64,000 nucleotides of DNA, from the NCBI GenBank assembly GCA_934541105.1, contig CAKTDA010000003.1, positions 248,001 to 312,000 on the forward strand, in the 5' to 3' direction. Position numbers and translations under genes: made by a program. This document shows positions 41,312 through 49,579 of the stretch, piece after piece; position 1 is the stretch's first letter; each line of letters opens with the position of its first letter. This DNA comes from an uncultured Luteitalea sp. GTDB taxonomy: Bacteria > Acidobacteriota > Vicinamibacteria > Vicinamibacterales > Vicinamibacteraceae. The notes below the pieces were generated by a model, which made no database searches, was not told the origin of the DNA, and worked only from the letters and a program-made list of their open reading frames with translations.

Positions 41312-41339
41312 CGGGCATCGGGTAGCGGGTAGCGGAGCG
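41312..41339. repeat. Short heptamer repeat (CGGGTAG-like)
   Basis: Four units: cgggcat, cgggtag, cgggtag, cggagcg. The tract fills the gap between the kinase stop and the ATG of the GT-C/TPR gene, so it forms that gene's ribosome-site region. Confidence 0.55.
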
Positions 41340-43520
41340 ATGCGTAAGCCACGTCTTCGATCGAAGGCCGGGCCGGCAAGTCCATCTGCCGGGCGCCCGG
41401 GATGGCCCGGGCTGGCGGTACTCCTCGCCCTTGTCTGCATCGGCAAGCTGGCGCTGGCGCTGACGCTTGCGGATCATCCGCTGCTGCAGCCCGTCGGCGA
41501 GCTCGATGCCGGTGAGTACTGGCGGCTTGCCGCGCGCGTCGCCGGTGGCGACCTGCTGCTGCAGGGCACGCCGTCCTATCTCTCGCCGCTCTACGTCTAC
41601 TGGCTCGCGCTGGCGATGACGATCAGCGGCGGCAGCGTCGCGGGTGTTCTCGTCCTGCAGGCTGGTGTCGGCACGGCGGCGGTGTGGCTTGCCGCGCGCG
41701 CCGCGGCCGCGTGGGTCGGAGCCTCGAGCCAGGCGCGGGCGGCAATCGTCGCGGGCGGGTCCCTCGCACTCACGAGCATCGTCGCGCTCCAGGAGGCGCT
41801 GATCCTCCAGTCGGCGCTCGACGCGTTCCTGATGGCGGCCTTCGCGCTCGCGTTCACCCGTGCAGCCATCGACGGCTCGCCGCGGACGTGGGCGTGGTGC
41901 GGTGCGGCGCTGGCGCTGCTTGCAACGAACCGCCCCAACGCCTGGCTGCTCGCACTCGTGTGCCTGCCGGCTGCTGCCTTCACCGTGGCGCGGGTCGTGC
42001 GAGCGCGCGCAGTCGTGGCGTGGTCCCTCGGCGCGGTGCTTGTCGTCGCGCCGTTCACGTTGCGCGCGGCACTGGCGACAGGCGAGTGGACGGCACTGCC
42101 TGGACACGGCGGACTGAACGCCTACATCGGCAACCACGCCGAGGCGAACGGCACCTACACGGTGCTTCCGGGCATCAGGCCTTCGATGGAGGGGCAGCGC
42201 CAGGACGCGCAACTCGTCGCGTCACGCGCGGAAGGACGCACCGTCCGTCCTTCCGAAGTCTCGGCGCACTTCGCTCGACGTGCCCTCGACTGGTGGCGGC
42301 AGTCACCGTGGCAGGCGACGCGGCTGCTGGCCTACAAGATCTGGCTCTCCACGCACTCGTGGGAACTGCCGGTGAACGTGAGCCACGCCTGGTTCCGCGA
42401 GCAGGTTCCGCTGTTGTGGATTCTCCCGGTTGGCGCCTGGCTGCTCGTGCCGGCCGGGCTGGCTGCGAGCGTTGGAGGCCACCTCGCCGTGGCGTCGGAT
42501 CGCATCGCGCCCTGGCACTGGTTCCGCGTGCTGCTGCCGGTCTACCTGCTCGGCGTCGCGATCTTCTTCGTCGTCGATCGCTATCGCGCGCCGGCGCTGG
42601 TGCTCGGCGCGATCCACCTGGGCGTGCTCGCGGCGATGCGCGGCGAGTCGCGGCAGCGGGATGCCGGTCGCGGCGCGCTGGCGGCCATGGGCCTGGCTGT
42701 CGTCGTGTTCGTCGGCGGGCTCGTGCCGCTGCCGTTCCAGCGCGGCGAGGCCGATGCCGACGCGCAGATGGCGTTCCACGCGATTGCCGAGGGCAGCGAC
42801 ACCGAGGCCGATCGCTGGCTGGCGCGCGCGGTGGCGCGACATCCGGCGCCGGGCATCGTGTGGTTCAGGGCCGGCCTCGGCTGGCAGTCGCGCAGCGAAC
42901 TCGCTCGCGCCGAACGCGCACTGCGCGAGGCGCACCGGCTCGATCCCGACGTCTCGGAGGCGACGTTCGCGCTCGCGGGTGTGCTCCTGTCGCAGGGCAA
43001 GGGCGCCGAGGCGCTGCCGTTGCTGCGTCGGCTCGACGCGCAGGGTGAGCGCGGGGTTCCCACGGCAGGTGGAGGACGACTGCGCCTCGACATCGCGCTC
43101 GCGCACTGGCAGGCCGGCGACCAGGCGCTCGCGCGCGGCGTGCTGGACTCCGGCGTCACGCCCGACGCGCTGCCCCTGCTGCGGGCGCGCGCGCTTGCGG
43201 CCGTCGAGGCGCGACGCGTCGATCTCGCCGAGTGGCTGCTCTCTGTCTGCAGGCAGCACGCGCCTGGCGACGCCGAGGTCGCCGAGAAGCTCGGGCTGAT
43301 GCGCGCGCGCATGGGACGCGTGGACGAGGCAGCCGCACTGCTCGAGGACGCCGCGCGGCTCGATCCGCAGCGCGCGACCGCCCGGTTCAACCTTGCCGTG
43401 CTGCGCGCGCAGCAGGGGCGCAGCGAGCAAGCCATCGCACTGCTCCGGGACGCGCTGCGCATCGACCCGTCGTACGAGCAGGCCGCCGGCGCGCTGCGCG
43501 AACTGCTGCACGGCTCGTAG
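41340..43520 (+). CDS. Polytopic GT-C-type glycosyltransferase-like protein with C-terminal TPR domain
   Basis: The 726-residue product starts with about eleven hydrophobic spans (roughly residues 20-460) and ends in a soluble helical region with tetratricopeptide pattern (ELARAERALREAHRLDPDV; VDEAAALLEDAARLDPQRATARFNLAVL; SEQAIALLRDALRIDPSYEQA). The first periplasmic loop holds GELDAGEYWRLA; acidic residues there are the catalytic site in GT-C enzymes such as GT39. A second loop has GGLNAYIGNHAEANGTY. The likely role is transfer of a sugar from a lipid carrier outside the inner membrane. It follows the kinase gene closely, and a heptamer repeat supplies its leader. Confidence 0.7.
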   Translation: MRKPRLRSKAGPASPSAGRPGWPGLAVLLALVCIGKLALALTLADHPLLQPVGELDAGEYWRLAARVAGGDLLLQGTPSYLSPLYVYWLALAMTISGGSVAGVLVLQAGVGTAAVWLAARAAAAWVGASSQARAAIVAGGSLALTSIVALQEALILQSALDAFLMAAFALAFTRAAIDGSPRTWAWCGAALALLATNRPNAWLLALVCLPAAAFTVARVVRARAVVAWSLGAVLVVAPFTLRAALATGEWTALPGHGGLNAYIGNHAEANGTYTVLPGIRPSMEGQRQDAQLVASRAEGRTVRPSEVSAHFARRALDWWRQSPWQATRLLAYKIWLSTHSWELPVNVSHAWFREQVPLLWILPVGAWLLVPAGLAASVGGHLAVASDRIAPWHWFRVLLPVYLLGVAIFFVVDRYRAPALVLGAIHLGVLAAMRGESRQRDAGRGALAAMGLAVVVFVGGLVPLPFQRGEADADAQMAFHAIAEGSDTEADRWLARAVARHPAPGIVWFRAGLGWQSRSELARAERALREAHRLDPDVSEATFALAGVLLSQGKGAEALPLLRRLDAQGERGVPTAGGGRLRLDIALAHWQAGDQALARGVLDSGVTPDALPLLRARALAAVEARRVDLAEWLLSVCRQHAPGDAEVAEKLGLMRARMGRVDEAAALLEDAARLDPQRATARFNLAVLRAQQGRSEQAIALLRDALRIDPSYEQAAGALRELLHGS

Positions 43521-43527
43521 CCGACGG

Positions 43528-44559
43528 TCAGCGCTCCGCGGTTCCCTTCCGCACGATCGGCGCGACCTCCGTCCCGAACAGCTCGATGGCCTTCATCACC
43601 TGCGTGTGCGGCATGGTGCCGACGCTGACGTGCAGCAGGAACCGGTCGAAGCCGAGGATCTCCCGCTGCTGCAGGATCTTCTCGGCGACCTGCTGCGGGC
43701 TGCCGACAAACAGCGCGCCGTGCGGCTCGCGCATCGCGTCGTAGCCCTGTCGCGACATCGGCGGCCAGCCGCGCTCACGCCCGATGCTGGTCATCGCGAC
43801 CTCGTACGGCGGGAAGAACTCGTCGGCGGCCTGTTGCGACGTGGCCGCCACGTAGCCATGCGAGTTCACCGCGAGGCGCAGTCGCCCGTGGCCGGCCCGG
43901 TGCCCCGCATCGGCGTGCAGGTCGACGAACGGCCGGAAGCGCGCGGGCATCCCGCCGATGATCGCGAGGGTCATCGGCAGTCCGAGGCGTCCCGCACGCT
44001 CGGCCGACGCGGGCGTCCCGCCGACTCCGATCCAGACCGGCAGCGGGTCCTGCACGGCCCGCGGATAGACGCCGCGGTCGTCGATGGGCGGACGGAAACG
44101 GCCGTGCCATGTGACGCGTTCCTGCTCCCGCACGCGCAGCAGCAGGTCGAGCTTCTCGGCAAACAGGTCGTCGTAGTCCTGGAGGTCCTGCCCGAACAGC
44201 GGGTAGGACTCGATGAACGACCCGCGGCCCGCGATGATCTCCGCGCGCCCGCTGGAGATCAGGTCCACCGTCGCGTACTGCTGGTACACGCGCACCGGGT
44301 CGTCGGAACTGAGCACGGTCACCGCGCTCGCGAGCCTGATGCGACGCGTCTGCGCCGCGGCCGCCGCGAGCACGACCGCTGGCGCCGACACGATGAAGTC
44401 GCGCCGATGATGTTCCCCGACCGCGTAGACGTCGAGGCCGACATCATCGGCAAGGCGGATCTCCCCGAGCAGGTCGCGCATGCGCTGCTCGGTCGAGACC
44501 AGGTGGCCGGTGCGCGGGTCGGGGAAGCGATCCCCGAACGTGGTGATGCCCAGTTCCAT
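43528..44559 (-). CDS. LLM-class flavin-dependent oxidoreductase (luciferase-like monooxygenase family)
   Basis: The 343-residue product begins MELGITTFGDRFPDP. Family features are YAVGEHHRRDFIVSAPAVVLAAAA, LASAVTVLSSDDPVRVYQQYATVDLIS, RAEIIAGRGSFIESYPLFG, PVWIGVGG and ALFVGSPQQVAEKIL. Such enzymes use reduced FMN or F420 supplied by a reductase; which cofactor is used here is unclear. Substrate is unknown. ATG 44559 is taken in preference to an in-frame GTG two codons upstream, because TACGCT is six bases before it. The gene is downstream of the TonB receptor on the same strand but has its own -10-like box. Confidence 0.88.
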   Translation of the reverse strand: MELGITTFGDRFPDPRTGHLVSTEQRMRDLLGEIRLADDVGLDVYAVGEHHRRDFIVSAPAVVLAAAAAQTRRIRLASAVTVLSSDDPVRVYQQYATVDLISSGRAEIIAGRGSFIESYPLFGQDLQDYDDLFAEKLDLLLRVREQERVTWHGRFRPPIDDRGVYPRAVQDPLPVWIGVGGTPASAERAGRLGLPMTLAIIGGMPARFRPFVDLHADAGHRAGHGRLRLAVNSHGYVAATSQQAADEFFPPYEVAMTSIGRERGWPPMSRQGYDAMREPHGALFVGSPQQVAEKILQQREILGFDRFLLHVSVGTMPHTQVMKAIELFGTEVAPIVRKGTAER

Positions 44560-44571
44560 CACCACAGCGTA
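44560..44571 (-). promoter_or_regulatory. -10-like box, leaderless start of LLM oxidoreductase
   Basis: On the minus strand TACGCT is followed by six bases (GTGGTG) and the ATG at 44559. Confidence 0.42.
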
Positions 44572-44611
44572 ACGGGATTGGCCGAAGGAGTGCCGGCTCC
44601 AGACCGTGAAG

Positions 44612-47338
44612 TCAGAAGTCCACCCGCGCCATCAACAGCAGGCGGCGCGGCGGCGCATAGGTGGTGGGCTGGCCCAGTCGCGAATTCGGCTGGTTGCGGT
44701 TCACGATCAGCGCGCGCGTGTAGCTGGCCGGATCGCCAGGCACCTGGCTGCCGTCGAACTGGCGCGTCCGCGGATCGAGGAACGCGCGGTTGTCGCGGCT
44801 GATGGCCGTCTGCGTGTTGAACAGGTTGAGGACGCGCGCCTCGAGGCGCGTCACGACCCGGCCGCCGATCCGCAGGTTGTAGGCCGCAAGCACGTCGACG
44901 TTTGTCCAGAAGTCGTTCCGCTCCGTGCCGAGGGGCTCGAGCAGCAGGCGGTAGCCGCTGTACCAGTCCTGCGCGCGGCGCTCCCACGGCGTGCCGCTCT
45001 GCGCGCGCACGTAGCCGCCGAGCGACAGCGCATCGGTCACCATGTACGTACCGAAGATCTTCAGCACGTGCGGGCGATCCTCGCCGAGCTTGCCGTAGCG
45101 GAAGTCGTCCTCGACGAACACCCCGGGCCCGTCCTGGAGGATCGACGAGGTGTTGAACACCGCGCCGGCGGCGTAGTCGAGGTCGAAGTTGCCCTTCAAC
45201 TCGCTCCACGCGTAGCTGACCGTCGTGCTCCAGCGGTCCGCCATGCGCCGCGTCAGTTCGACCGTGAGGGCGCGGTAGTCGCGACGGGCGTTGGCGAGGT
45301 TGCCCACGACGAACGTCGACGCGGGGAGCACGCTCGGCTGGTCCTCGATGAAGTCCTTGGCGGTCCGATCGAGGTAGAACACGTCGAGGCCCCAGTTTCC
45401 GCCGAGGGGCGTCGCGTACCCGCCCAGGAACTCGTCGGTGTACGTCGGCTGCAGGTTCGGCAGGATGACGCGGCCGGTGGTGTTCGGGCTCGTCGTGTCG
45501 CTGATCAGCGCGCCGGTCGCCGCGTCGAAGAACGGCGTGTTCTGCACGAGCCGCAGGGGCGCGTGCGCGCGGGCGCTGCTCTTCTGGTCGCTGCCGTAGT
45601 AGCGGCCGTAGTTGGCGTACACCTTGTCGCCGCGGGCCTTGCTGACCTGGTAGTTCACGCCGAGCCGCGGCTGCACCTGGTCGCCGTAGTCGAACGCCAG
45701 GAACGTGTTGCGCGTGTCGCCGATCTGCTGCGCGAACTCGTCGCGGTTGACGAGCAGGCCGGCGTTGAGCACGAGGCGCGATCCGATCTGGATGTTGTCC
45801 TGCACGAAGAAGCTGTAGGTGCGCGACTTCGAAAGCTGCGGGTTCTGCGTGGGGTAGTACGCGCCCTGCCAGCGGCGGCCGGCCTCGACGAGCGTGATCG
45901 TGCCCCAGCCGTTGGCGATGCGCGTCAGGTCCTCGAGCGTCGTCTCGTACATGAAGCCGGCGCGCAGCTCGTGCGAGGTCCTGCCGAGGCCGAAGTAGGT
46001 GCCGGTGTTGGCCCGGAACTCGTCGCGCGCGTAGTTCTGCCGGTTGAGCACGAGTGCCGCGCCGCCATACCGGAAGCCCGTCACCGGATCGACGAAGTAC
46101 CCCATCTGCCGCAGGTCGTTCAGGTCGAACGTCGGCCGGTACCCGAGTTCGGTCCGCGCCACCGCGTCGCTCTCCTCGTCGAGCCGCAGGTACTTGACCT
46201 CGACGAAGTTGCGCTGCCCGAAGAACAGGTTCCAGTTGGCGGTGGCAATGCGGTTGGTGCCCTCGTTGTCGGTCGCCACTTCAGGCGAGTCGTTGACGCC
46301 GACGCCGGCGTACTCGGTCTCGCTCGGTCGCACGCGGTATCCGGCATTGATGAACTGCGACTGCACCGGCGCGAACGTGAGCTTGCCGAAGAACTCGGTC
46401 GTCGTGCTCTTGCTGTCGGGCACGGGCCCGAGGTTGTTCACGCGGCCAGACGTCGTCGAACGGAGCAGCTGGCCCGAGGTGTAGAAGAACAGCTTGTTCT
46501 CGAGAATCGGTCCGCCGAATGCGTAGGACGGAATCCAGCGATCGGTGGTGCTGCGGATGTCGGTCGCCTCGTTCTTCGCGTTCCACGCGGCGGGAATCGC
46601 CTCGAAGCGCACGCCGCCCCTGAACTCGTTGGTGCCCGATCGCGTGACCGCGTTCGTGACAAAGCCCGACGAACGCCCGAACTCGGCCGAGATCGCGCCG
46701 CGCTTGACGTTGAACTCCGCGATGTCGAACTCGTTCACCTCGGTCGACAGGTACCCGAACCCCGGGTTCGTGATGTTGACGCCGTCGATGAGGTACGTGT
46801 TGTCCTGCCGGCTCGCGCCGCCGCTGACCATCCCGGCGGCCGGCGGGTTGTTCTCCGCGACTCCGGGAATGAGCTGGAACAGGCCCGCATACGTGCGCTG
46901 CAGCGGCAGTTCCTTGATCAGCTGCGCGTCGTAGTTGAAATTGACCTCGGTGGACTTCAGGTCCACGACGGGCGCCGCGGCGCTCACCTGCACGGTCTCG
47001 TCGAGCTTCAGCCCGATGACGATGTCGACCTGCGTGTCGACGGCGACCCGCACGAGCACGGCGCGCGTGGCGGTGCCGACGCCGTCCTTGCCGACCTCGA
47101 CGGTGTAGTTGCCGGCGGGCAGCAGCGGGAACGTGTAGGCACCCTGCGCGCTCGTCACGGCGGTCCGCTCGCCGGGGAGGGGTTCACCCGTGAGCCGGAC
47201 GGAGGCATCCGGCACGAGTTGTCCGCCCTGGTCGAACACGACCCCCGAAATCGAACCAGTGGTCTGGGCGTGCGCGACGGCGGGCAGCAGGCACGCGAGC
47301 ACGGTCAGCGCAGACGCCGACCAGCGTACGAAGGTCAT
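44612..47338 (-). CDS. TonB-dependent receptor with carboxypeptidase-regulatory-like domain
   Basis: The 908-residue product has a signal peptide (SALTVLACLLPAVAHAQ) and an N-terminal regulatory-like beta-sandwich (GSISGVVFDQGGQLVPDASVRL). The plug domain shows KELPLQRTYAGLFQLIPGV, NTYLIDGVNITNPGFGYL, and FDIAEFNVKRGAISAEFGRSSGFVTNAVTRSG. A large barrel follows and ends LLLMARVDF, with the C-terminal aromatic of outer-membrane proteins. ATG 47338 is preceded by AGAGGG at nine bases. Substrate is unknown. Compared with the receptor at 16.2 kb, it has the classic plug and lacks a Gly-rich insert. Confidence 0.88.
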   Translation of the reverse strand: MTFVRWSASALTVLACLLPAVAHAQTTGSISGVVFDQGGQLVPDASVRLTGEPLPGERTAVTSAQGAYTFPLLPAGNYTVEVGKDGVGTATRAVLVRVAVDTQVDIVIGLKLDETVQVSAAAPVVDLKSTEVNFNYDAQLIKELPLQRTYAGLFQLIPGVAENNPPAAGMVSGGASRQDNTYLIDGVNITNPGFGYLSTEVNEFDIAEFNVKRGAISAEFGRSSGFVTNAVTRSGTNEFRGGVRFEAIPAAWNAKNEATDIRSTTDRWIPSYAFGGPILENKLFFYTSGQLLRSTTSGRVNNLGPVPDSKSTTTEFFGKLTFAPVQSQFINAGYRVRPSETEYAGVGVNDSPEVATDNEGTNRIATANWNLFFGQRNFVEVKYLRLDEESDAVARTELGYRPTFDLNDLRQMGYFVDPVTGFRYGGAALVLNRQNYARDEFRANTGTYFGLGRTSHELRAGFMYETTLEDLTRIANGWGTITLVEAGRRWQGAYYPTQNPQLSKSRTYSFFVQDNIQIGSRLVLNAGLLVNRDEFAQQIGDTRNTFLAFDYGDQVQPRLGVNYQVSKARGDKVYANYGRYYGSDQKSSARAHAPLRLVQNTPFFDAATGALISDTTSPNTTGRVILPNLQPTYTDEFLGGYATPLGGNWGLDVFYLDRTAKDFIEDQPSVLPASTFVVGNLANARRDYRALTVELTRRMADRWSTTVSYAWSELKGNFDLDYAAGAVFNTSSILQDGPGVFVEDDFRYGKLGEDRPHVLKIFGTYMVTDALSLGGYVRAQSGTPWERRAQDWYSGYRLLLEPLGTERNDFWTNVDVLAAYNLRIGGRVVTRLEARVLNLFNTQTAISRDNRAFLDPRTRQFDGSQVPGDPASYTRALIVNRNQPNSRLGQPTTYAPPRRLLLMARVDF

Positions 47339-47418
47339 GAGCAACATCCCTCTCGGAGCACGTTGGGGCCGGTCGATCCCGTCAGGACACCGACTCATCC
47401 CGTGAATCACCGGCGCTG

Positions 47419-47447
47419 ATGCTACCGATGAGGGGCACGTGTTGCAA
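47419..47447 (-). promoter_or_regulatory. Candidate sigma-70 promoter of TonB-dependent receptor
   Basis: On the minus strand TTGCAA (47447-47442) and TAGCAT (47424-47419) are separated by 17 bases, about 80 bases before the receptor start. The first hexamer lies in the palindrome GTTGCAAC. Confidence 0.35.
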
Positions 47448-47466
47448 CAACGAACGCGGCGGAATC

Positions 47467-48441
47467 TCAGCCGATCATCGTGGCGCCGTAGACGGCGGCA
47501 CCGAGCAGTCCGGTCTGCCGGTTGAGGACGATGGCCACCGGCATCCGCTCGAGGAGGCCCGTCATCGGCGGCTTCGTGCGGAAGGCGTCCATGAACGTCG
47601 GGGAGTCGAACGCGGCCAGGATCTTCGGCGGGATGCCGCCACCGAGATAGACGCCGCCCGTGGCCACGCATTGCAGCGCGAGGTTGGCCGCTGCGCTGCC
47701 GTACACGCCGATGAAGAGGTCGAGTGCCTCGATGCAGTGCGCATCGCTGCCATCGAGCGCACGGCTCGTGATCCGCGCCGGCAGGTCGGACTCGTCCACC
47801 TCGCGCAGCAGCGGCGACGCCTCGGCACTCGTGAAGCGGAGCAGGTTCACGAGACCCTGGCCCGAGACGATGTGCTCGTAGGTCGCGCGGCCGTACCGGT
47901 CGACGAGGAACTGGAGCAGCGCGACCTCGCGCGGCGTGCGCGCGCCGAAGTCGCCGTGGCCTCCTTCGGACGGCGACGGCACGAGTCGTCCCTGCTGCCG
48001 CACGAGGACGGCCTGCCCGAGCCCGGTGCCCGCGGCCATCAGGCACGCGTTGCCGTCCGCGTTGAACTCGCCGGCCTGCAGCACGTGCAGTTCGTCGGGC
48101 CGCAGGGCGGGCACGCCATACGCCATCGCCTCGACGTCGTTGAGGATCCACGCACGCCGGATGCCGGTGTTGGCCATCAGCTCGCGGCCGTCCACGAGCC
48201 ACGGCACGTTCGTCAGCCGTGCGACCTGCTTGACGTTCGGCCCGGCGACGCCCACGCAGCAGAACTGCACTTCCTGCGGCCGCACACCCGTCGCGCCGAG
48301 GAAGCCCGAGATCAGCGCCGAGAGGCTCGGATAGTCGAGCGTCGTGTACTCGCGCACGTCGAGCATCTCGGGCCGGCCGCCGTGCGGTCGGAACAGGCCG
48401 AGCTGCGTCTTCGTGCCCCCCAGATCGCCAGCCAGCAGCAT
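47467..48441 (-). CDS. glk: Glucokinase
   Basis: The 324-residue product fits E. coli-type Glk. The ATP-binding motif LLAGDLGGTKTQLGLF is at the N-terminus. Further signatures are FCCVGVAGPN, LNDVEAMAYG, LMAAGTGLGQAVLV, PSEGGHGDFGARTPREVALLQFL and GGVYLGGGIPPKIL. The catalytic aspartate is in LNDVEA. It phosphorylates glucose to glucose 6-phosphate. ATG 48441 is chosen because TATGCT lies seven bases before it; an in-frame ATG at 48453 would place the box inside the gene. It is divergent from the MerR-TPR gene. Confidence 0.93.
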   Translation of the reverse strand: MLLAGDLGGTKTQLGLFRPHGGRPEMLDVREYTTLDYPSLSALISGFLGATGVRPQEVQFCCVGVAGPNVKQVARLTNVPWLVDGRELMANTGIRRAWILNDVEAMAYGVPALRPDELHVLQAGEFNADGNACLMAAGTGLGQAVLVRQQGRLVPSPSEGGHGDFGARTPREVALLQFLVDRYGRATYEHIVSGQGLVNLLRFTSAEASPLLREVDESDLPARITSRALDGSDAHCIEALDLFIGVYGSAAANLALQCVATGGVYLGGGIPPKILAAFDSPTFMDAFRTKPPMTGLLERMPVAIVLNRQTGLLGAAVYGATMIG

Positions 48442-48454
48442 GGGAGGAAGCATA
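48442..48454 (-). promoter_or_regulatory. -10-like box, leaderless start of glk
   Basis: On the minus strand TATGCT is followed by seven bases and the ATG at 48441. It would be internal if the ATG at 48453 were used. Confidence 0.42.
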
Positions 48455-48511
48455 CAGGACGGCCGAACGACGAAGGCTGATGGCCGACTGACGAAGGCCC
48501 TGCCCCTCTGC

Positions 48512-48523
48512 TACGCTGCGGCA
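48512..48523 (+). promoter_or_regulatory. -10-like box, leaderless start of MerR-TPR gene
   Basis: TACGCT at 48512-48517 is six bases before ATG 48524. Confidence 0.42.
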
Positions 48524-49333
48524 ATGACCGAGGCCCGGGTGCCGGCGCGCGTCGTGCGAGCGCGTTTTCCCGCGCTGCGCGACGATCAGCTCCGGTCGCT
48601 GGCGCAGTGGCGGCTCGTGCAGCCCACGCGCGACCAGGGCGAGGCCTCGTATTCGTTTGCCGATCTCGCGACCCTGCGTGAGGTCAGCGACGCGCTCGGG
48701 CGGGGCATGCCGCTCAAGGCCGTCGTCCGCCAGCTGCTGGCGGCGCGCCAGGGCCAGCTGACCCTCTTCGACGGCACCGCACCACCGCGCGACGAGGGCG
48801 CGCGCGCCCGGGTCGTCACGCTCGCGCCGAGGACGACGCCCCGCGACGAGGCCACGGTGGATCGCACCGTGGACACCTCACGTGCGGAGGCGGCCTTCGA
48901 GCGCGCGACGGCCATGGATGGCGCGCCCGGGCATGCGGCAGGCGACGTGATGCGGGCGTACCGTGAGGCGCTGGCGTTCGATCCGGAGCTCGTGCCGGCG
49001 ATCATCAACCTGGGCAACCTGCACTACGCCGAGGGCCACCTCCCCGAGGCAGCCGCGCTCTACACGCAGGCGATCCGCATCGCCCCGGAGTCCTTCGAGG
49101 GGTGGTTCAACCTGGGCCACACGCATCACGACGAAGGCCGGTTCGCCGAGGCGGTCCAGTGCTATACGCGGGGGCACGAGCTGGACCCGGACTCGCCGGA
49201 CGCGTGTTTCTACCTCGCGGTGGCCTTCGAGAAGCTGGGGCGGTCGCACGACGCGCGTCCGCTGTGGCAGCGATACCAGGCGCTCGCGCCGGAGGGCGAA
49301 TGGATCGCGCTCGCGCGCGAATTCGGGGAGTGA
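48524..49333 (+). CDS. MerR-like DNA-binding domain fused to TPR repeats
   Basis: The 269-residue product combines an N-terminal MerR-type winged helix (about 15-85: SYSFADLATLREVSDALGRGMPLKAVVRQLL) with a C-terminal TPR block. The repeats are DVMRAYREALAFDPELVPAIINLGNLHYAEG, HLPEAAALYTQAIRIAPES, and RFAEAVQCYTRGHELDPDS (each a short stretch here). A linker of about 40 residues joins them. MerR proteins usually end in a ligand-binding domain and dimerise by a coiled coil; here protein-protein repeats replace it, so the regulator may sense a partner protein. It is divergent from glk and may regulate it; this is an inference. Confidence 0.75.
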   Translation: MTEARVPARVVRARFPALRDDQLRSLAQWRLVQPTRDQGEASYSFADLATLREVSDALGRGMPLKAVVRQLLAARQGQLTLFDGTAPPRDEGARARVVTLAPRTTPRDEATVDRTVDTSRAEAAFERATAMDGAPGHAAGDVMRAYREALAFDPELVPAIINLGNLHYAEGHLPEAAALYTQAIRIAPESFEGWFNLGHTHHDEGRFAEAVQCYTRGHELDPDSPDACFYLAVAFEKLGRSHDARPLWQRYQALAPEGEWIALAREFGE

Positions 49334-49341
49334 CTGGCGAC

Positions 49342-49560
49342 TTACCGGACGCGGAACGTGATGATGCCGCGGACCGGATCGTAGGGCGAGACGCCGACAG
49401 TGACGCGATCGCCGGGCACGACCTTGATGCGGAACCGGCGCATGCGGCCACTGAGCTGCGCGAGCACTTCCTGGCCCGAGTCGCACTGCACGCGGTACAG
49501 CCCGCCACTATGCACGGCGGTCACCGTGCCCTGAACGTCGATGAGATCGTCTTTGCTCAA
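49342..49560 (-). CDS. infA: Translation initiation factor IF-1 with TTG start
   Basis: The 72-residue product is a complete IF-1 OB fold: KDDLIDVQGTVTAVHSGG, VLAQLSGRMRRFRIKVVPGD and VSPYDPVRGIITFRVR. IF-1 binds the ribosomal A site during initiation. The start codon is TTG at 49560, supported by GGAG nine bases before it. The gene lies 19 bases downstream of the lipid fusion gene and is probably co-transcribed with it. This is not the usual place for infA (near secY and rpmJ), so a second copy elsewhere in the genome is possible. Confidence 0.9.
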   Translation of the reverse strand: MSKDDLIDVQGTVTAVHSGGLYRVQCDSGQEVLAQLSGRMRRFRIKVVPGDRVTVGVSPYDPVRGIITFRVR

Positions 49561-49579
49561 TCAGTAGGTCTCCAACACG

